From contig JAFLRS010000001.1 in assembly GCA_022511355.1 (NCBI GenBank), positions 1-32,646 of the forward strand: DNA of 32,646 bases, written 5' to 3'. Position 1 is the stretch's first letter. Every line of letters begins with the position of its first letter. Shown one piece after another: positions 7,732 to 16,543 of this stretch. The notes under the pieces are model-generated. The model made no database searches. It saw only the letters and a program-made list of their open reading frames with translations, and had not been told where the DNA came from. The DNA is from Alistipes sp. Its GTDB lineage: Bacteria; Bacteroidota; Bacteroidia; Bacteroidales; Rikenellaceae. A program made the position numbers and the translations under genes.

Positions 7732-9951
7732 TTATCGTCCCGATTCATTTATCATCGCCCGCAGACGGCTGTTGAACCCGTCGGCCGCCAGCAGCGACTC
7801 CAAAGTGATATGCATTCGGTAATTCCAGTTCTGGTCGGGATTTGCGGGGTCGTTGATGCGCTCTTCGGCGGGTTCGGCACGACGCAGCGAAGCATCTATC
7901 GAGAGCCAGTCCTGAAGCGGCAGAATCGTCAGCATCGAAGCGCCGTCCAATTCGCGTCGCACGAGCCATTCGCACATTTCGGTCGTACATCCGGCGGGAG
8001 CTTCGCCCTGACGGCCCATAACTCCGTTGTAGTAACGCTGACGGCGTTCGGCATCCTCGCTCCACCACAAACGCAGATTCGACATATCGTGCGTCGAGGG
8101 CGAGCAGACCGAAAAATAGGGATACTCCGCAGGATTTCCGAATTCGCGCCAAGTCTCTTTGGGCATACGTTCGATTTCGAGCGAGAGAATCTGCAATTCG
8201 CGCATAACGTCGGGGACGCAGGCGGGAATCATGCCCAAATCCTCGCCGCACACCAGCATCCGCGTGGACGACACCAGCGGAATCAGTTTGCGGAGAGCTT
8301 CGTTGCGCCACCAGTCGTTGTGACGACGGAAGAAAAATTCGTCATAAAGGCGGTTGTAGGCATCCTTGTCGTTCTGCCACAGAGCGGCATAACATTCGGT
8401 ATGCTGCGCCGCTATGCGAGGATGATAATACCCCTCGCGCTGCGGGTCCTCCACGAACAGCACGTTGTCCGTAACATCGACCGGAGCCGTATGACGCGCA
8501 CGGTCGAAACCGAATCCGTAAGAGCGAATCTCCTCCTCGTTCATCGGCATTGCGGGGTTGAAGTGTCCGAGCAGCGCATTCACCGCATTGCAGGGAATCT
8601 CCCATATGCGGAAGAAACCCAGAATATGGTCGATGCGATAGGCGTCGAAGAAGTCGTTCATCTTTACGAAGCGGGCTTTCCACCACGCATATCCGTCCTC
8701 GGCCATGCGTGTCCAGTCGTAGGTGGGGAATCCCCAGTTCTGACCCGTAACTGCGAAATCGTCGGGCGGAGCTCCTGCCGAAGAGTCCATTCTGAACAGT
8801 TCGGGGGACATCCACGCATCGACGCTCGTGCGGCTTATTCCGATGGGAATATCGCCCTTGAGAATCACGCCGTGTTCATGGGCATAGTTGCGAACCTCGC
8901 GCAGCTGACGGTCGAGATGATACTGAACGAAAAACCAGTAACCGGCATCGGCGGCGTTTTCGGTTATAAACTTCTCTATCTTTTCCGCATCGGCGGCCGC
9001 ATACTCGCCCCACAGAGCGAAGTCGGCAGTGCGGAAGCGGTCGCGCAAAACGCTGAAAGCGGCATAGGGGCACAACCACGAAGCATTCTTCGAGAAGAAT
9101 GCCGCATACTCCGCCGAGGCCAAAGTCGCGGCACCCTGTTCGGCATAGAGGAGTCGCAGATATTCGTGTTTGAGGGCATTGACGCGTTCGTAATCCACCG
9201 CGGGCAGAGCGTTGAGTTCGCGTGCTGCCTTTTCGAAACGTATCTGTGCGGCGGCGCTTTTAAGACGGCCCGCAGCCGAAGGCCGGATATACTGCGGATG
9301 CAGTGCAAAAATGGAGTTGGCCTTGTAGGGATACGATTCGCGCCACGAGCCGCAGCAGGTCGTATCGTTCACGGGCAGAATCTGAATAACGTTCTGACCG
9401 GTCTTCACGGCCCAGTCCACCATCAGTTTGAGGTCGCAGAATTCACCCACGCCGAAACTCTCTTCGGAACGCAGCGAGAAGACGGGAATGGCCGTACCGG
9501 CACCCTTCCACTTCAGCGGATTCACGAACGGTGCGACATCTATGACAAGCACTTCGCCTTCGGGGCGGAAGTAGTCGAAACGTCGGTTCCAGCCCTCCTC
9601 CCATGCGAGCAGATTGCCCGAGAGGCGGTCGGTTACGATGAATTTGTATTCGAAGCTGTCGGGCAGCGAAGCCGCAGGCAGAACGATGCTCCATTCGGGG
9701 AATTTCGAATCGTCGAGGGGCAGAGCGCGTGCCGTGTCCCAATTTCCGAGCAGGTCGCAGCCGCCCGCAATGCGAAGCGTCTGTGCCGGAGTCACCGACG
9801 GTGCCGACACTCTTATCACCACATCGCCGGCAGCCGGTTTCACCTCTGCAGAGGCTGTTCCGCGTCGGGAGAATATAACATCCGTAAATGCCGACGAACC
9901 GAACGCTCTGTCGTTACGGTCGCCGCTTTCGGTTACAATATGTTGTTTCAT
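7732..9951 (-). CDS. malQ: 4-alpha-glucanotransferase (GH77) with one CBM20-type domain
   Basis: This 739-residue cytoplasmic enzyme transfers glucan chains between maltooligosaccharides, releasing glucose. There is no signal peptide. Residues about 43-140 form a CBM20-like starch-binding domain (LLGNWD, EYKFIV). The GH77 barrel follows, with nucleophile D441 in YRIDH, acid/base E570 in GEDLG and the third acid D622 in STHD. Bacteroidota homologues often have two CBM20 domains; the first is missing, and residues 15-30 look like the usual linker before the second. I place the start at the ATG 9949-9951. The open frame extends to a TTG at 10003-10005, but a near-consensus promoter (9975-10006) lies inside that extension. 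Confidence 0.93.
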   Translation of the reverse strand: MKQHIVTESGDRNDRAFGSSAFTDVIFSRRGTASAEVKPAAGDVVIRVSAPSVTPAQTLRIAGGCDLLGNWDTARALPLDDSKFPEWSIVLPAASLPDSFEYKFIVTDRLSGNLLAWEEGWNRRFDYFRPEGEVLVIDVAPFVNPLKWKGAGTAIPVFSLRSEESFGVGEFCDLKLMVDWAVKTGQNVIQILPVNDTTCCGSWRESYPYKANSIFALHPQYIRPSAAGRLKSAAAQIRFEKAARELNALPAVDYERVNALKHEYLRLLYAEQGAATLASAEYAAFFSKNASWLCPYAAFSVLRDRFRTADFALWGEYAAADAEKIEKFITENAADAGYWFFVQYHLDRQLREVRNYAHEHGVILKGDIPIGISRTSVDAWMSPELFRMDSSAGAPPDDFAVTGQNWGFPTYDWTRMAEDGYAWWKARFVKMNDFFDAYRIDHILGFFRIWEIPCNAVNALLGHFNPAMPMNEEEIRSYGFGFDRARHTAPVDVTDNVLFVEDPQREGYYHPRIAAQHTECYAALWQNDKDAYNRLYDEFFFRRHNDWWRNEALRKLIPLVSSTRMLVCGEDLGMIPACVPDVMRELQILSLEIERMPKETWREFGNPAEYPYFSVCSPSTHDMSNLRLWWSEDAERRQRYYNGVMGRQGEAPAGCTTEMCEWLVRRELDGASMLTILPLQDWLSIDASLRRAEPAEERINDPANPDQNWNYRMHITLESLLAADGFNSRLRAMINESGR

Positions 9952-9974
9952 ATCAATCAGGGTTGTATCAAGTA

Positions 9975-10006
9975 CAAAGATATTATTTTGGCGGCGAAAA
10001 TCCAAA
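9975..10006 (-). promoter_or_regulatory. Internal promoter for malQ (and the M64 gene)
   Basis: On the minus strand TTTG (10006-10003) and TATCTTTG (9982-9975) are separated by exactly 20 bases, a full match to the Bacteroidota -33/-7 pattern. Transcription would start near 9970, giving a leader of about 20 bases before the ATG at 9951. It would let malQ be made without the surface and periplasmic sus genes. Confidence 0.8.
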
Positions 10007-10008
10007 GG

Positions 10009-11877
10009 TTATCGACGTTTGAACTCCACTACCATCGACTTGCGCGGCCCGACCTTCATCGGTTCGCCCACCGTGACGGACTCTCCCGTCAGCACGTCGC
10101 GGCCGTCGCAGAGCGAATCCGTGATTTCGGCATAGTCGCTCCACGGAATGCTTTTGGCTCCGCGTGAGTTGTTGATATAGACCAGTACGGCATCCGTATC
10201 GTCATAGCGGAAGTAGGCGTAGGTGTTGTCGCGCGTGAGGAAGTGCAGCGTGCGGCCCGAATGTATCACCTTCTTGTTCTTGCGCCAGTTGAACAGACGC
10301 GTCGTATGGTTGTAGACATCGGCGGCACCGCCTTTCAGATTCGACGGCTCGAAGGCGTTGAACTTGTCGCCGCGCCAGCCGCCGGGGAAATCCACACGCA
10401 GACCGCCATGCCCCTGCGACGGGTCGGCCGAAACGAACATCTGCTCGTCGCCGGCGAAAATCTGCGGGATGCCCCTCATCGTGGCCAGCATGGTCATCGC
10501 GAGCTTCACGCGGTCGGGATTGCGGCGCACGACATCGGCTATGCGGTCGGTATCGTGATTGCCGGCGAAAATCATCATGTGCGACAGATCGTTATACACG
10601 AAGTCGTGCGACAGCACGTCGTAAATCTTCACCATGCCGTTGTTCCACTTGAGCGAATCGGTCGGCAGAGCCTGCACCATGGCCTCCTGCAGCGGAAAGT
10701 CCATAATCGAGGGCAGATGCGAATTGAATCCGTCGCGGTTGGGGTTGTCGGCCTGCCAGTAGGCCAGCTGAGCCGACGAACCGGTCCAGCACTCCCCCAC
10801 TATGTTGATGCAGGGATATTCGTCACGCACGGCGCGGCACCACTCCGACATGGGCAGCTTTTCGTTGTAGGGATATGTATCGACACGCAGACCGTCCAAA
10901 TCGGCATACTCTATCCACCATACGGCCCACTGCTTGAAGTATTGCAGCAGGAAAGGATTGTCGAGATTCATGTCGGGCATCGAGACGTCAAACCACCCCT
11001 CCTCGTTGAGTTTGAGGTCGTGCCGCGAGGCATTGGGGTCCATATTCGTCGAGAAGAGGGCGTTGGTGCGCGTAAAGGTGTCGAACTGATGAATCCAGTC
11101 GTTGAAAGGCGGATTCCCGACCCACCAATGCGACAGTCCGCAGTGGTTGGTAACGATGTCCATTATGATTTTCAATCCGCGCGTATGCGCCTGACGCACA
11201 TATTCGCGGTAGAGTTCGTTGGTGCCGAAGCGCGGGTCGATTTTGTAGTAATCGGCGCAGGCGTAGCCGTGATAGGAGTAGAAAGGTTCATCGTCGAGCA
11301 GCAGCGGCGTGGCCCATATCGCAGTGGCACCCGTACCGGCAATGTAGTCGAGATGGTCGATGATGCCCTGAATATCTCCGCCGTGACGGCCCGAAAGATG
11401 ATGCCGTGCCGTCTCCTCCCGCGTGTCGTCGGTCTCGTCGATAGAGGGGTCGCCGTCGGCGAAGCGGTCGGGCATAAGCAGATATATCATATCGGCCGTC
11501 GAGAATCCCTGCCTCTCGCGCGAACCCTCGCGCCGTTCGGCTATCACGTATTCGATAACCGTTTCGGAACCCGTCTCGTCGGTGAGAACCAGACGGTATG
11601 TACCCGCAGCGGCATCGGCATCTATCTCCACATCGGCGAACAGATAGTCGGGACTGTCGGCCCGATGAACGGCCGTCACCCGCAGACCCTCGGTGCCGTC
11701 GGCCGCAGAGAGGCTGCATCCGCCTATGTTTTTGCCGTAAAGCATCAACTGCAACGGCGTATTCATACCCGTCCACCACGACAGCGGTTCCACGCGTTCT
11801 ACGCGTCCGTTGTTTGCAAATGCGCTCACCGTCATACTCAATACCGCAACGACAGACAGCAATCTTCTGACAATCAT
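10009..11877 (-). CDS. susA: SusA-like periplasmic neopullulanase/cyclomaltodextrinase (GH13)
   Basis: This 622-residue enzyme hydrolyses maltooligosaccharides, pullulan-type or cyclic glucans in the periplasm. A cleavable signal peptide covers about residues 1-22 (ending SAFA-N) with no lipobox, as in SusA. An N-terminal Ig-like domain (about 24-115), the CD/neopullulanase N-domain, precedes the barrel. GH13 region I is DIVTNH (240-245). The nucleophile is D333 in GLRVD, the acid/base E362 in VGECW and the transition-state Asp D442 in GNHD. Length and layout match SusA (about 617 residues). It starts 17 bases after the stop of the preceding GH13 gene in the operon. Confidence 0.92.
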   Translation of the reverse strand: MIVRRLLSVVAVLSMTVSAFANNGRVERVEPLSWWTGMNTPLQLMLYGKNIGGCSLSAADGTEGLRVTAVHRADSPDYLFADVEIDADAAAGTYRLVLTDETGSETVIEYVIAERREGSRERQGFSTADMIYLLMPDRFADGDPSIDETDDTREETARHHLSGRHGGDIQGIIDHLDYIAGTGATAIWATPLLLDDEPFYSYHGYACADYYKIDPRFGTNELYREYVRQAHTRGLKIIMDIVTNHCGLSHWWVGNPPFNDWIHQFDTFTRTNALFSTNMDPNASRHDLKLNEEGWFDVSMPDMNLDNPFLLQYFKQWAVWWIEYADLDGLRVDTYPYNEKLPMSEWCRAVRDEYPCINIVGECWTGSSAQLAYWQADNPNRDGFNSHLPSIMDFPLQEAMVQALPTDSLKWNNGMVKIYDVLSHDFVYNDLSHMMIFAGNHDTDRIADVVRRNPDRVKLAMTMLATMRGIPQIFAGDEQMFVSADPSQGHGGLRVDFPGGWRGDKFNAFEPSNLKGGAADVYNHTTRLFNWRKNKKVIHSGRTLHFLTRDNTYAYFRYDDTDAVLVYINNSRGAKSIPWSDYAEITDSLCDGRDVLTGESVTVGEPMKVGPRKSMVVEFKRR

Positions 11878-11894
11878 CCCGAAACGTGCTTATT

Positions 11895-13181
11895 CTATTT
11901 AACGCTCAGTATCATGTATCCCCACGGATTAAGGCTGAATTCGGTATTGTCGCCCATAGCCGTGAAATTTACGGCCTCGTCCGAGAGGTTGAACATACAC
12001 AGCACACTGTCATCGCCCTTCGTGCGGGTAAATGCCAGCGTATTTTCGGGTACTCCTTCAACGTATTCGAACTTGCCGCCGCGCTCTCCGGACTCAAGTG
12101 CGGGATGTGCATGACGCACAGCGCACAACCACTTGTAGAACTCGGTGTATTCGTTGGGTTCGAGCGAGGGCAGCGGGTCGGCCTCGAAGAATTCGAAACG
12201 ATGGTCGTAACCCACCTCCTGACCGGTATAAATCAGCGGCTGTCCGTTGGGAAGCACGAATGTGAGAGCGGCCATGCACTTCACGGCATCGCCCATGCGT
12301 TCGAATTCGGTACCGTTCCACGAATTTTCATCATGATTGGAGGTGAACATCAGTCGGAAAGCCTCGTGCGGAGTATCGACCGCATCGCGGGCTATATACT
12401 CCTTGAGGTCGGCTGCTCCCTTTTCGCCCTGCGCGATGTCGTTGAGCAGATGATGCAGCTCCCATGCATACGAAGCGTCAAAAGCCTCGATATGCAGTTC
12501 GGGTTTCTCGCCCTCGGCCAGCAGATAGAGGTCGGGATTGACTTTGCGCAGCTCGGCGAATGCGTGACGCCAGAAGTCTATCGGAATTTCGCCCGCAACG
12601 TCGCAGCGGAAACCGTCCACACCCTTGTTCACCCAGAAGAGCATCGATTCGAGCATCGCCTCGCGCATATCTTCGCAATCGTAGTTGAGTTTGGCTATGT
12701 CGGTCCAGTCATACTGCACCACGGGTTCGCCGTTCTCGTCGCGGACATACCACTCGGCAGGCTTGCCCTCTATCCACAGCGCATCGGGCGAGGTATGGTT
12801 GGCCACCCAGTCCAGAATCACGCGCAAACCGAGCCGGTGAGCCTCGGCGAGGAACGATTCGAAATCGGTCATCGTTCCGAATTCGGGATTGATGTCGCAG
12901 TAGTTCGAAATCGCGTAATAGGAGCCGAGCGTACCTTTGCGGCCCTTTTCGCCTATCGGATAGGGCGGCATCACCCACACTATATCGACACCCATATCCT
13001 TGAGTGCGGGCAGATAGGCTTCGGCGGCCGCGAACGAATGTTCGGGCGTAAGCTGACGCACATTAAGCTCGTAGACCACCGTATTGTAACTCCATTCGGG
13101 GTGAGCCGGATGTCGGGCGGCATCTCTGCCGCAGCTCCAGAGCAGCATCGCGCCGAGGAGCAGAGTGAAAATCTTTTTCAT
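11895..13181 (-). CDS. Alpha-amylase family GH13 lipoprotein
   Basis: This 428-residue GH13 enzyme has a short N-terminus and a minimal barrel plus C-terminal beta domain. The signal peptide ends in a lipobox LWSC with the lipidated Cys at 17. The following residues GRDAA are not strongly acidic, so I would expect it to face the periplasm. GH13 landmarks: LDWVANH (124-130), nucleophile D194 in GFRCD, acid/base E223 in LLAEGE, and transition-state D284 in SNHD. It probably hydrolyses short alpha-glucans together with the SusA-like enzyme; exact specificity cannot be read from sequence. It starts 22 bases after the previous GH13 gene. Confidence 0.9.
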   Translation of the reverse strand: MKKIFTLLLGAMLLWSCGRDAARHPAHPEWSYNTVVYELNVRQLTPEHSFAAAEAYLPALKDMGVDIVWVMPPYPIGEKGRKGTLGSYYAISNYCDINPEFGTMTDFESFLAEAHRLGLRVILDWVANHTSPDALWIEGKPAEWYVRDENGEPVVQYDWTDIAKLNYDCEDMREAMLESMLFWVNKGVDGFRCDVAGEIPIDFWRHAFAELRKVNPDLYLLAEGEKPELHIEAFDASYAWELHHLLNDIAQGEKGAADLKEYIARDAVDTPHEAFRLMFTSNHDENSWNGTEFERMGDAVKCMAALTFVLPNGQPLIYTGQEVGYDHRFEFFEADPLPSLEPNEYTEFYKWLCAVRHAHPALESGERGGKFEYVEGVPENTLAFTRTKGDDSVLCMFNLSDEAVNFTAMGDNTEFSLNPWGYMILSVK

Positions 13182-13203
13182 CGTATTGACCGTTTTGTAT
13201 TTT

Positions 13204-15300
13204 CTAATTGAACTCTATGATATTGAACGAATTGCCATCCAATCCGATTCGCAGCGTTCCGTCGCTTTCGAGAGTCTCGCTGCCCGCAAAATGCAGATGT
13301 GCCGGCGGAGATATCCGCAGAGAGTCGGGAACACGTATTTCGACGGTTCGGCTCTCGGGCGAATTGTTGAACGCCGCCACCACGCACTTGCCCATGTAGA
13401 CGCGGGCGAAGACCCACACATCGCGGTCCGACGCAAGCGGCACCATATCGCCGTAGAGCAGCGGCATCGAGGAGCGTCGCAAAGCCGTCAGAGCCTTCAC
13501 CTTCCCGCGCAGAGCCTTTTCGTCGTCGTTGTATCCGTCGAAAGCCATCATGCGTCTGTTGTCGGGGTCGTTGGCTCCCGGCACTCCGTATTCGTCGCCC
13601 TGGTAGAAGCACGGAACACCCGGAATGGTGCATATCATCGCCTCCAGCAGTGCCAGTTTGCTGTAACCCACAGGGTCGCCTACCCCTATTTCGCGCCGCC
13701 AACCCGCCAATTTGGTATCTTCGGACGGGTCCACCGCTCCGCCCGCAACCGATATGAAGCGGGGTTTGTCGTGGTTGCCCGTAATGTTGCCCATCGTGTG
13801 ATGCGAGCCGTAATTGGCCGCCGACTCCGCAACCGTGCGCGCAATCTCCGACATATCGCCGTTCGAAGCCAGCACGTCGATTGCCGTGTGGTAGAAGTTG
13901 AAGTCGAACTGCGCGTCTATCATTCCCGTCTTCACGTAGGAGCCTATGAGTTCGGGCGAACCGTAGGTTTCGCCTATCTGCCACAGAGCCCGGTCGGGGA
14001 AACGACGCTTCATTTTGCGGCAGAGCATTCGCCAGTAGTTCTCGGGGATATGCTTGCAGGCGTCGTGACGGAAGCCGTCGAAATCGTACTCGGCAATCCA
14101 GTAGAGAGCCGAATCGGTCAGCGGTTCGCAAATCTCGTCGCGTTCGAGGTCGAGGGTCGGGATGTGAACGTCGAACCACGTGGTAAGACGCTGTTCGTCC
14201 CACAGCTCCAGATTGCGTCGGCCGTCGGGCAGATACATCGAAGTGGTCCAGTCGGGATGCGCCTTCAGAACCGGAGAGTCGATGTGCATATGGTTGGCCA
14301 CATAGTCGAGCACGACATTCAAATCGCGGGCATGAGCCGCATCCAGCAATTCGCGCAACTCGGCATCGGTACCGAAACGGGTGTCTATCTGCGTGAGATA
14401 TATGGGCCAGTAGCCGTGATAACCCGAGAATCGGGTGAACGGGTCGGCATTCAGACCCCATGCATCAAAGGGATTCTGGGTAACGGGCGAAATCCACACC
14501 GTCGATATCCCCAACTCGTTGAAGAAACCTTCGTTAATCTTGTCGGTGATGCCCTTGAGGTCGCCGCCGTAATAATCGACTTTGGGCAGGACATCCTCAC
14601 GATTGAGAGGACGGTCGTTGTCGGGATTTCCGTTCGCGAAACGGTCTATCATCAGCGAATACAGCACCTGCGTATGCGCGTCATGACGATTCAGTTCGCG
14701 GGCATCGGCAACCGCACGGCCATACTTCAGCGGAATCAGAATATCGTTGTAGAGCCCCTCTTCGCCGGCGGCATACACCCTTATAAACGAACGTTCGAGC
14801 GAAGCCGCATCATGCGGAACCGCCACTGCAAAACCTCCGTTGCACCGCACGACCGAACTTTCGGGCAGACGGCAGTTCTGCCACATGGCCTCGATTTCGA
14901 CCGGTTCGCCGTCGGCGGCCACCGTTATCATACCCGACTCGAGACCTGTCGTAAACATATTCTTCGAGTCGTCGCGCCGGCCCTCCAGAACCGTCACCGA
15001 CACGCATCGGCCGTCGCGCCACACCTCGAGCGTCGAGACCGACGGACAGCCGCGTCCCTCGATGTCGAACTCGCTCCAGTCGGCCGCGGCATTGCTCAGC
15101 ACCGCTCCGACCGAAGTCACCGAATCGGCACCGTCCCACTGCGGAAGGTAGTCGGTAAGAAAAACGTGCTGAACTCCGCTCTTGAGCCGCAACGGATAGA
15201 TGGGCGCACCGTCACCCTGCGGGGCGGCATTGTCAAACAGCCTCTCGCGGCAGCAGGCGGCGGCAGTCACGACCGCAAAGAGCAAAAAGAGTCTCTTCAT
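13204..15300 (-). CDS. Multidomain GH13 alpha-amylase/pullulanase-like lipoprotein
   Basis: This is a 698-residue protein. I place the start at the ATG 15298-15300, which gives a signal peptide and lipobox TAAAC (Cys 16); the open frame continues upstream into the GH53 gene without a signal sequence. Residues about 30-200 form an N-terminal beta-rich region of unclear family. The catalytic barrel starts near residue 210 (QVLYSLMIDRF). Region I is LDYVANH (331-337), the nucleophile is D413 in GFRHD, the acid/base E444 in QIGETYG and the transition-state Asp D511 in GNHD. It is likely a maltogenic or debranching amylase of the periplasm, tethered by lipid. It lies 16 bases after the GH53-like gene in the same operon. 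Confidence 0.9.
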   Translation of the reverse strand: MKRLFLLFAVVTAAACCRERLFDNAAPQGDGAPIYPLRLKSGVQHVFLTDYLPQWDGADSVTSVGAVLSNAAADWSEFDIEGRGCPSVSTLEVWRDGRCVSVTVLEGRRDDSKNMFTTGLESGMITVAADGEPVEIEAMWQNCRLPESSVVRCNGGFAVAVPHDAASLERSFIRVYAAGEEGLYNDILIPLKYGRAVADARELNRHDAHTQVLYSLMIDRFANGNPDNDRPLNREDVLPKVDYYGGDLKGITDKINEGFFNELGISTVWISPVTQNPFDAWGLNADPFTRFSGYHGYWPIYLTQIDTRFGTDAELRELLDAAHARDLNVVLDYVANHMHIDSPVLKAHPDWTTSMYLPDGRRNLELWDEQRLTTWFDVHIPTLDLERDEICEPLTDSALYWIAEYDFDGFRHDACKHIPENYWRMLCRKMKRRFPDRALWQIGETYGSPELIGSYVKTGMIDAQFDFNFYHTAIDVLASNGDMSEIARTVAESAANYGSHHTMGNITGNHDKPRFISVAGGAVDPSEDTKLAGWRREIGVGDPVGYSKLALLEAMICTIPGVPCFYQGDEYGVPGANDPDNRRMMAFDGYNDDEKALRGKVKALTALRRSSMPLLYGDMVPLASDRDVWVFARVYMGKCVVAAFNNSPESRTVEIRVPDSLRISPPAHLHFAGSETLESDGTLRIGLDGNSFNIIEFN

Positions 15301-15316
15301 AATGCAAATATATCTA

Positions 15317-16543
15317 TTATTCGGCAACGTCGAGCATCCAGTCGATGCCCTCGTGCAGTTTGTTGTTGTCGCTGAAGTCCCAGTAGGAGTTGTTCTCCCA
15401 CGTCGAACCGTGCGCCCAGTCGGCCGGATAGGTGTAGATGTTGTTCGAGGGCAGCGATTCGGTGCCCCACGTGATGACTCCGAGACCGCCGGCATTCTTA
15501 ACCTCTTCGGCGAGCTGTCGCAGCCATTCGCGCTGCGCCGCGGGCGAAGTGTTCAATGACGTCTGCTCTTTCCATGCCGGATAGTTGTAGGAGTTGTTGC
15601 AGTTGTCGCCGCGGTCGTGAATGAACGTATAGGCCGTTTCGAGTACCATGAAGCCGCAGCCCTTGTTCTTGAGAGCCGAACATATTCCGCTGAATGAGGC
15701 ATAGCTGCCCGAACCCATCTTGTGGGAGATGCCCTCGCCCGGATACCACGACACGCCCACCATATCGTAATCGGTGCAGCCGTACTTCTCCAAATCGCGC
15801 ATATACCACTCTATCTCGGAGGGTCCTGCCACGTGCAGCAGCGACTTGACTTCGGGATTGCAGAGTTCGGCATATTCGCGCACCGCCTTCAGACCCGCAT
15901 TGAGGTTCGAAGCCTGACGGCTCATATCCCACCGATAGTTGTTCACCGGAGCCAGAAACTCCACATTGAGTTCGTTGCCCACGGCCACCACGCGCGGAAA
16001 TATACCCTCCTGCGCCAGTCTGTAAAGCACGTCCAACACCCAGTCGTGCAGACGGCGGTTAATCTGTTCCGTGCTGAGCGTCTGCCAATCTCTCGGCAGA
16101 CGGTTGTGGTCGGTCGATTGCCCGTCGTGATAGATGTCGGCATCGGGTTTGAGCGTCAGCATGATGTCCAATCCGCACGCACGAGCCTTTTTGGCATCGG
16201 CCAGCACGCGTTTGTAGGTCGCCCAGTCGATGGACGCGCCGTTATAGGAGGTGTACCGCGAAAAATCTTCGTAGTTGAGCTGCAAACGCACGATATTGGC
16301 TCCGTGCCGTTTCATAAGTTCATAGGGGTCGGCGGCCGTTCCGTCCGTGTCGCGGTAGACAAGCCCCGCATCCTGCTCGTAGCTTGCAAAACACATCGTG
16401 GAACCCTTCATGAATCCCTCCGAGAAGTAGCCCGGAAACTCTATCGGCTCATACGACTGACTCTTCTTTCCGTCGCCGCCGTCCTCCTTGTCGCAGGCCG
16501 CGAACGCAGCCAGACCGAGAAGTGCTAAAAATATCTTTTTCAT
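15317..16543 (-). CDS. Divergent GH53-family-like lipoprotein
   Basis: This is a 408-residue protein. The lipobox FAAC (Cys 17) is followed by DKEDGGD, an acidic stretch that fits surface export in Bacteroidota. The fold landmarks of GH53 (endo-beta-1,4-galactanase, clan GH-A) are visible: VRLQLN, then AVGNEL with acid/base E191, VSWYPGEG, and VLETAY with nucleophile E302. The usual FHYSD-W-ADP substrate motif after strand 3 is replaced by LKPDADIYHDG, so specificity may differ from galactan. Its ATG overlaps the TGA of the upstream permuted amylase (ATGA), implying translational coupling. A galactanase-type enzyme inside a starch operon is unexpected. Longer upstream in-frame codons lack a signal peptide, so I use the ATG at 16541-16543. 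Confidence 0.8.
   Translation of the reverse strand: MKKIFLALLGLAAFAACDKEDGGDGKKSQSYEPIEFPGYFSEGFMKGSTMCFASYEQDAGLVYRDTDGTAADPYELMKRHGANIVRLQLNYEDFSRYTSYNGASIDWATYKRVLADAKKARACGLDIMLTLKPDADIYHDGQSTDHNRLPRDWQTLSTEQINRRLHDWVLDVLYRLAQEGIFPRVVAVGNELNVEFLAPVNNYRWDMSRQASNLNAGLKAVREYAELCNPEVKSLLHVAGPSEIEWYMRDLEKYGCTDYDMVGVSWYPGEGISHKMGSGSYASFSGICSALKNKGCGFMVLETAYTFIHDRGDNCNNSYNYPAWKEQTSLNTSPAAQREWLRQLAEEVKNAGGLGVITWGTESLPSNNIYTYPADWAHGSTWENNSYWDFSDNNKLHEGIDWMLDVAE

Noticed and set aside
9952..10005. An N-terminal extension of malQ starting at TTG
   Set aside because: A near-perfect promoter lies inside it, and the ATG at 9951 gives the expected linker-CBM20 start.
15301..15495. A longer N-terminus for the 698-residue GH13 protein
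   Set aside because: The extension overlaps the GH53-like gene and would bury the signal peptide and lipobox.
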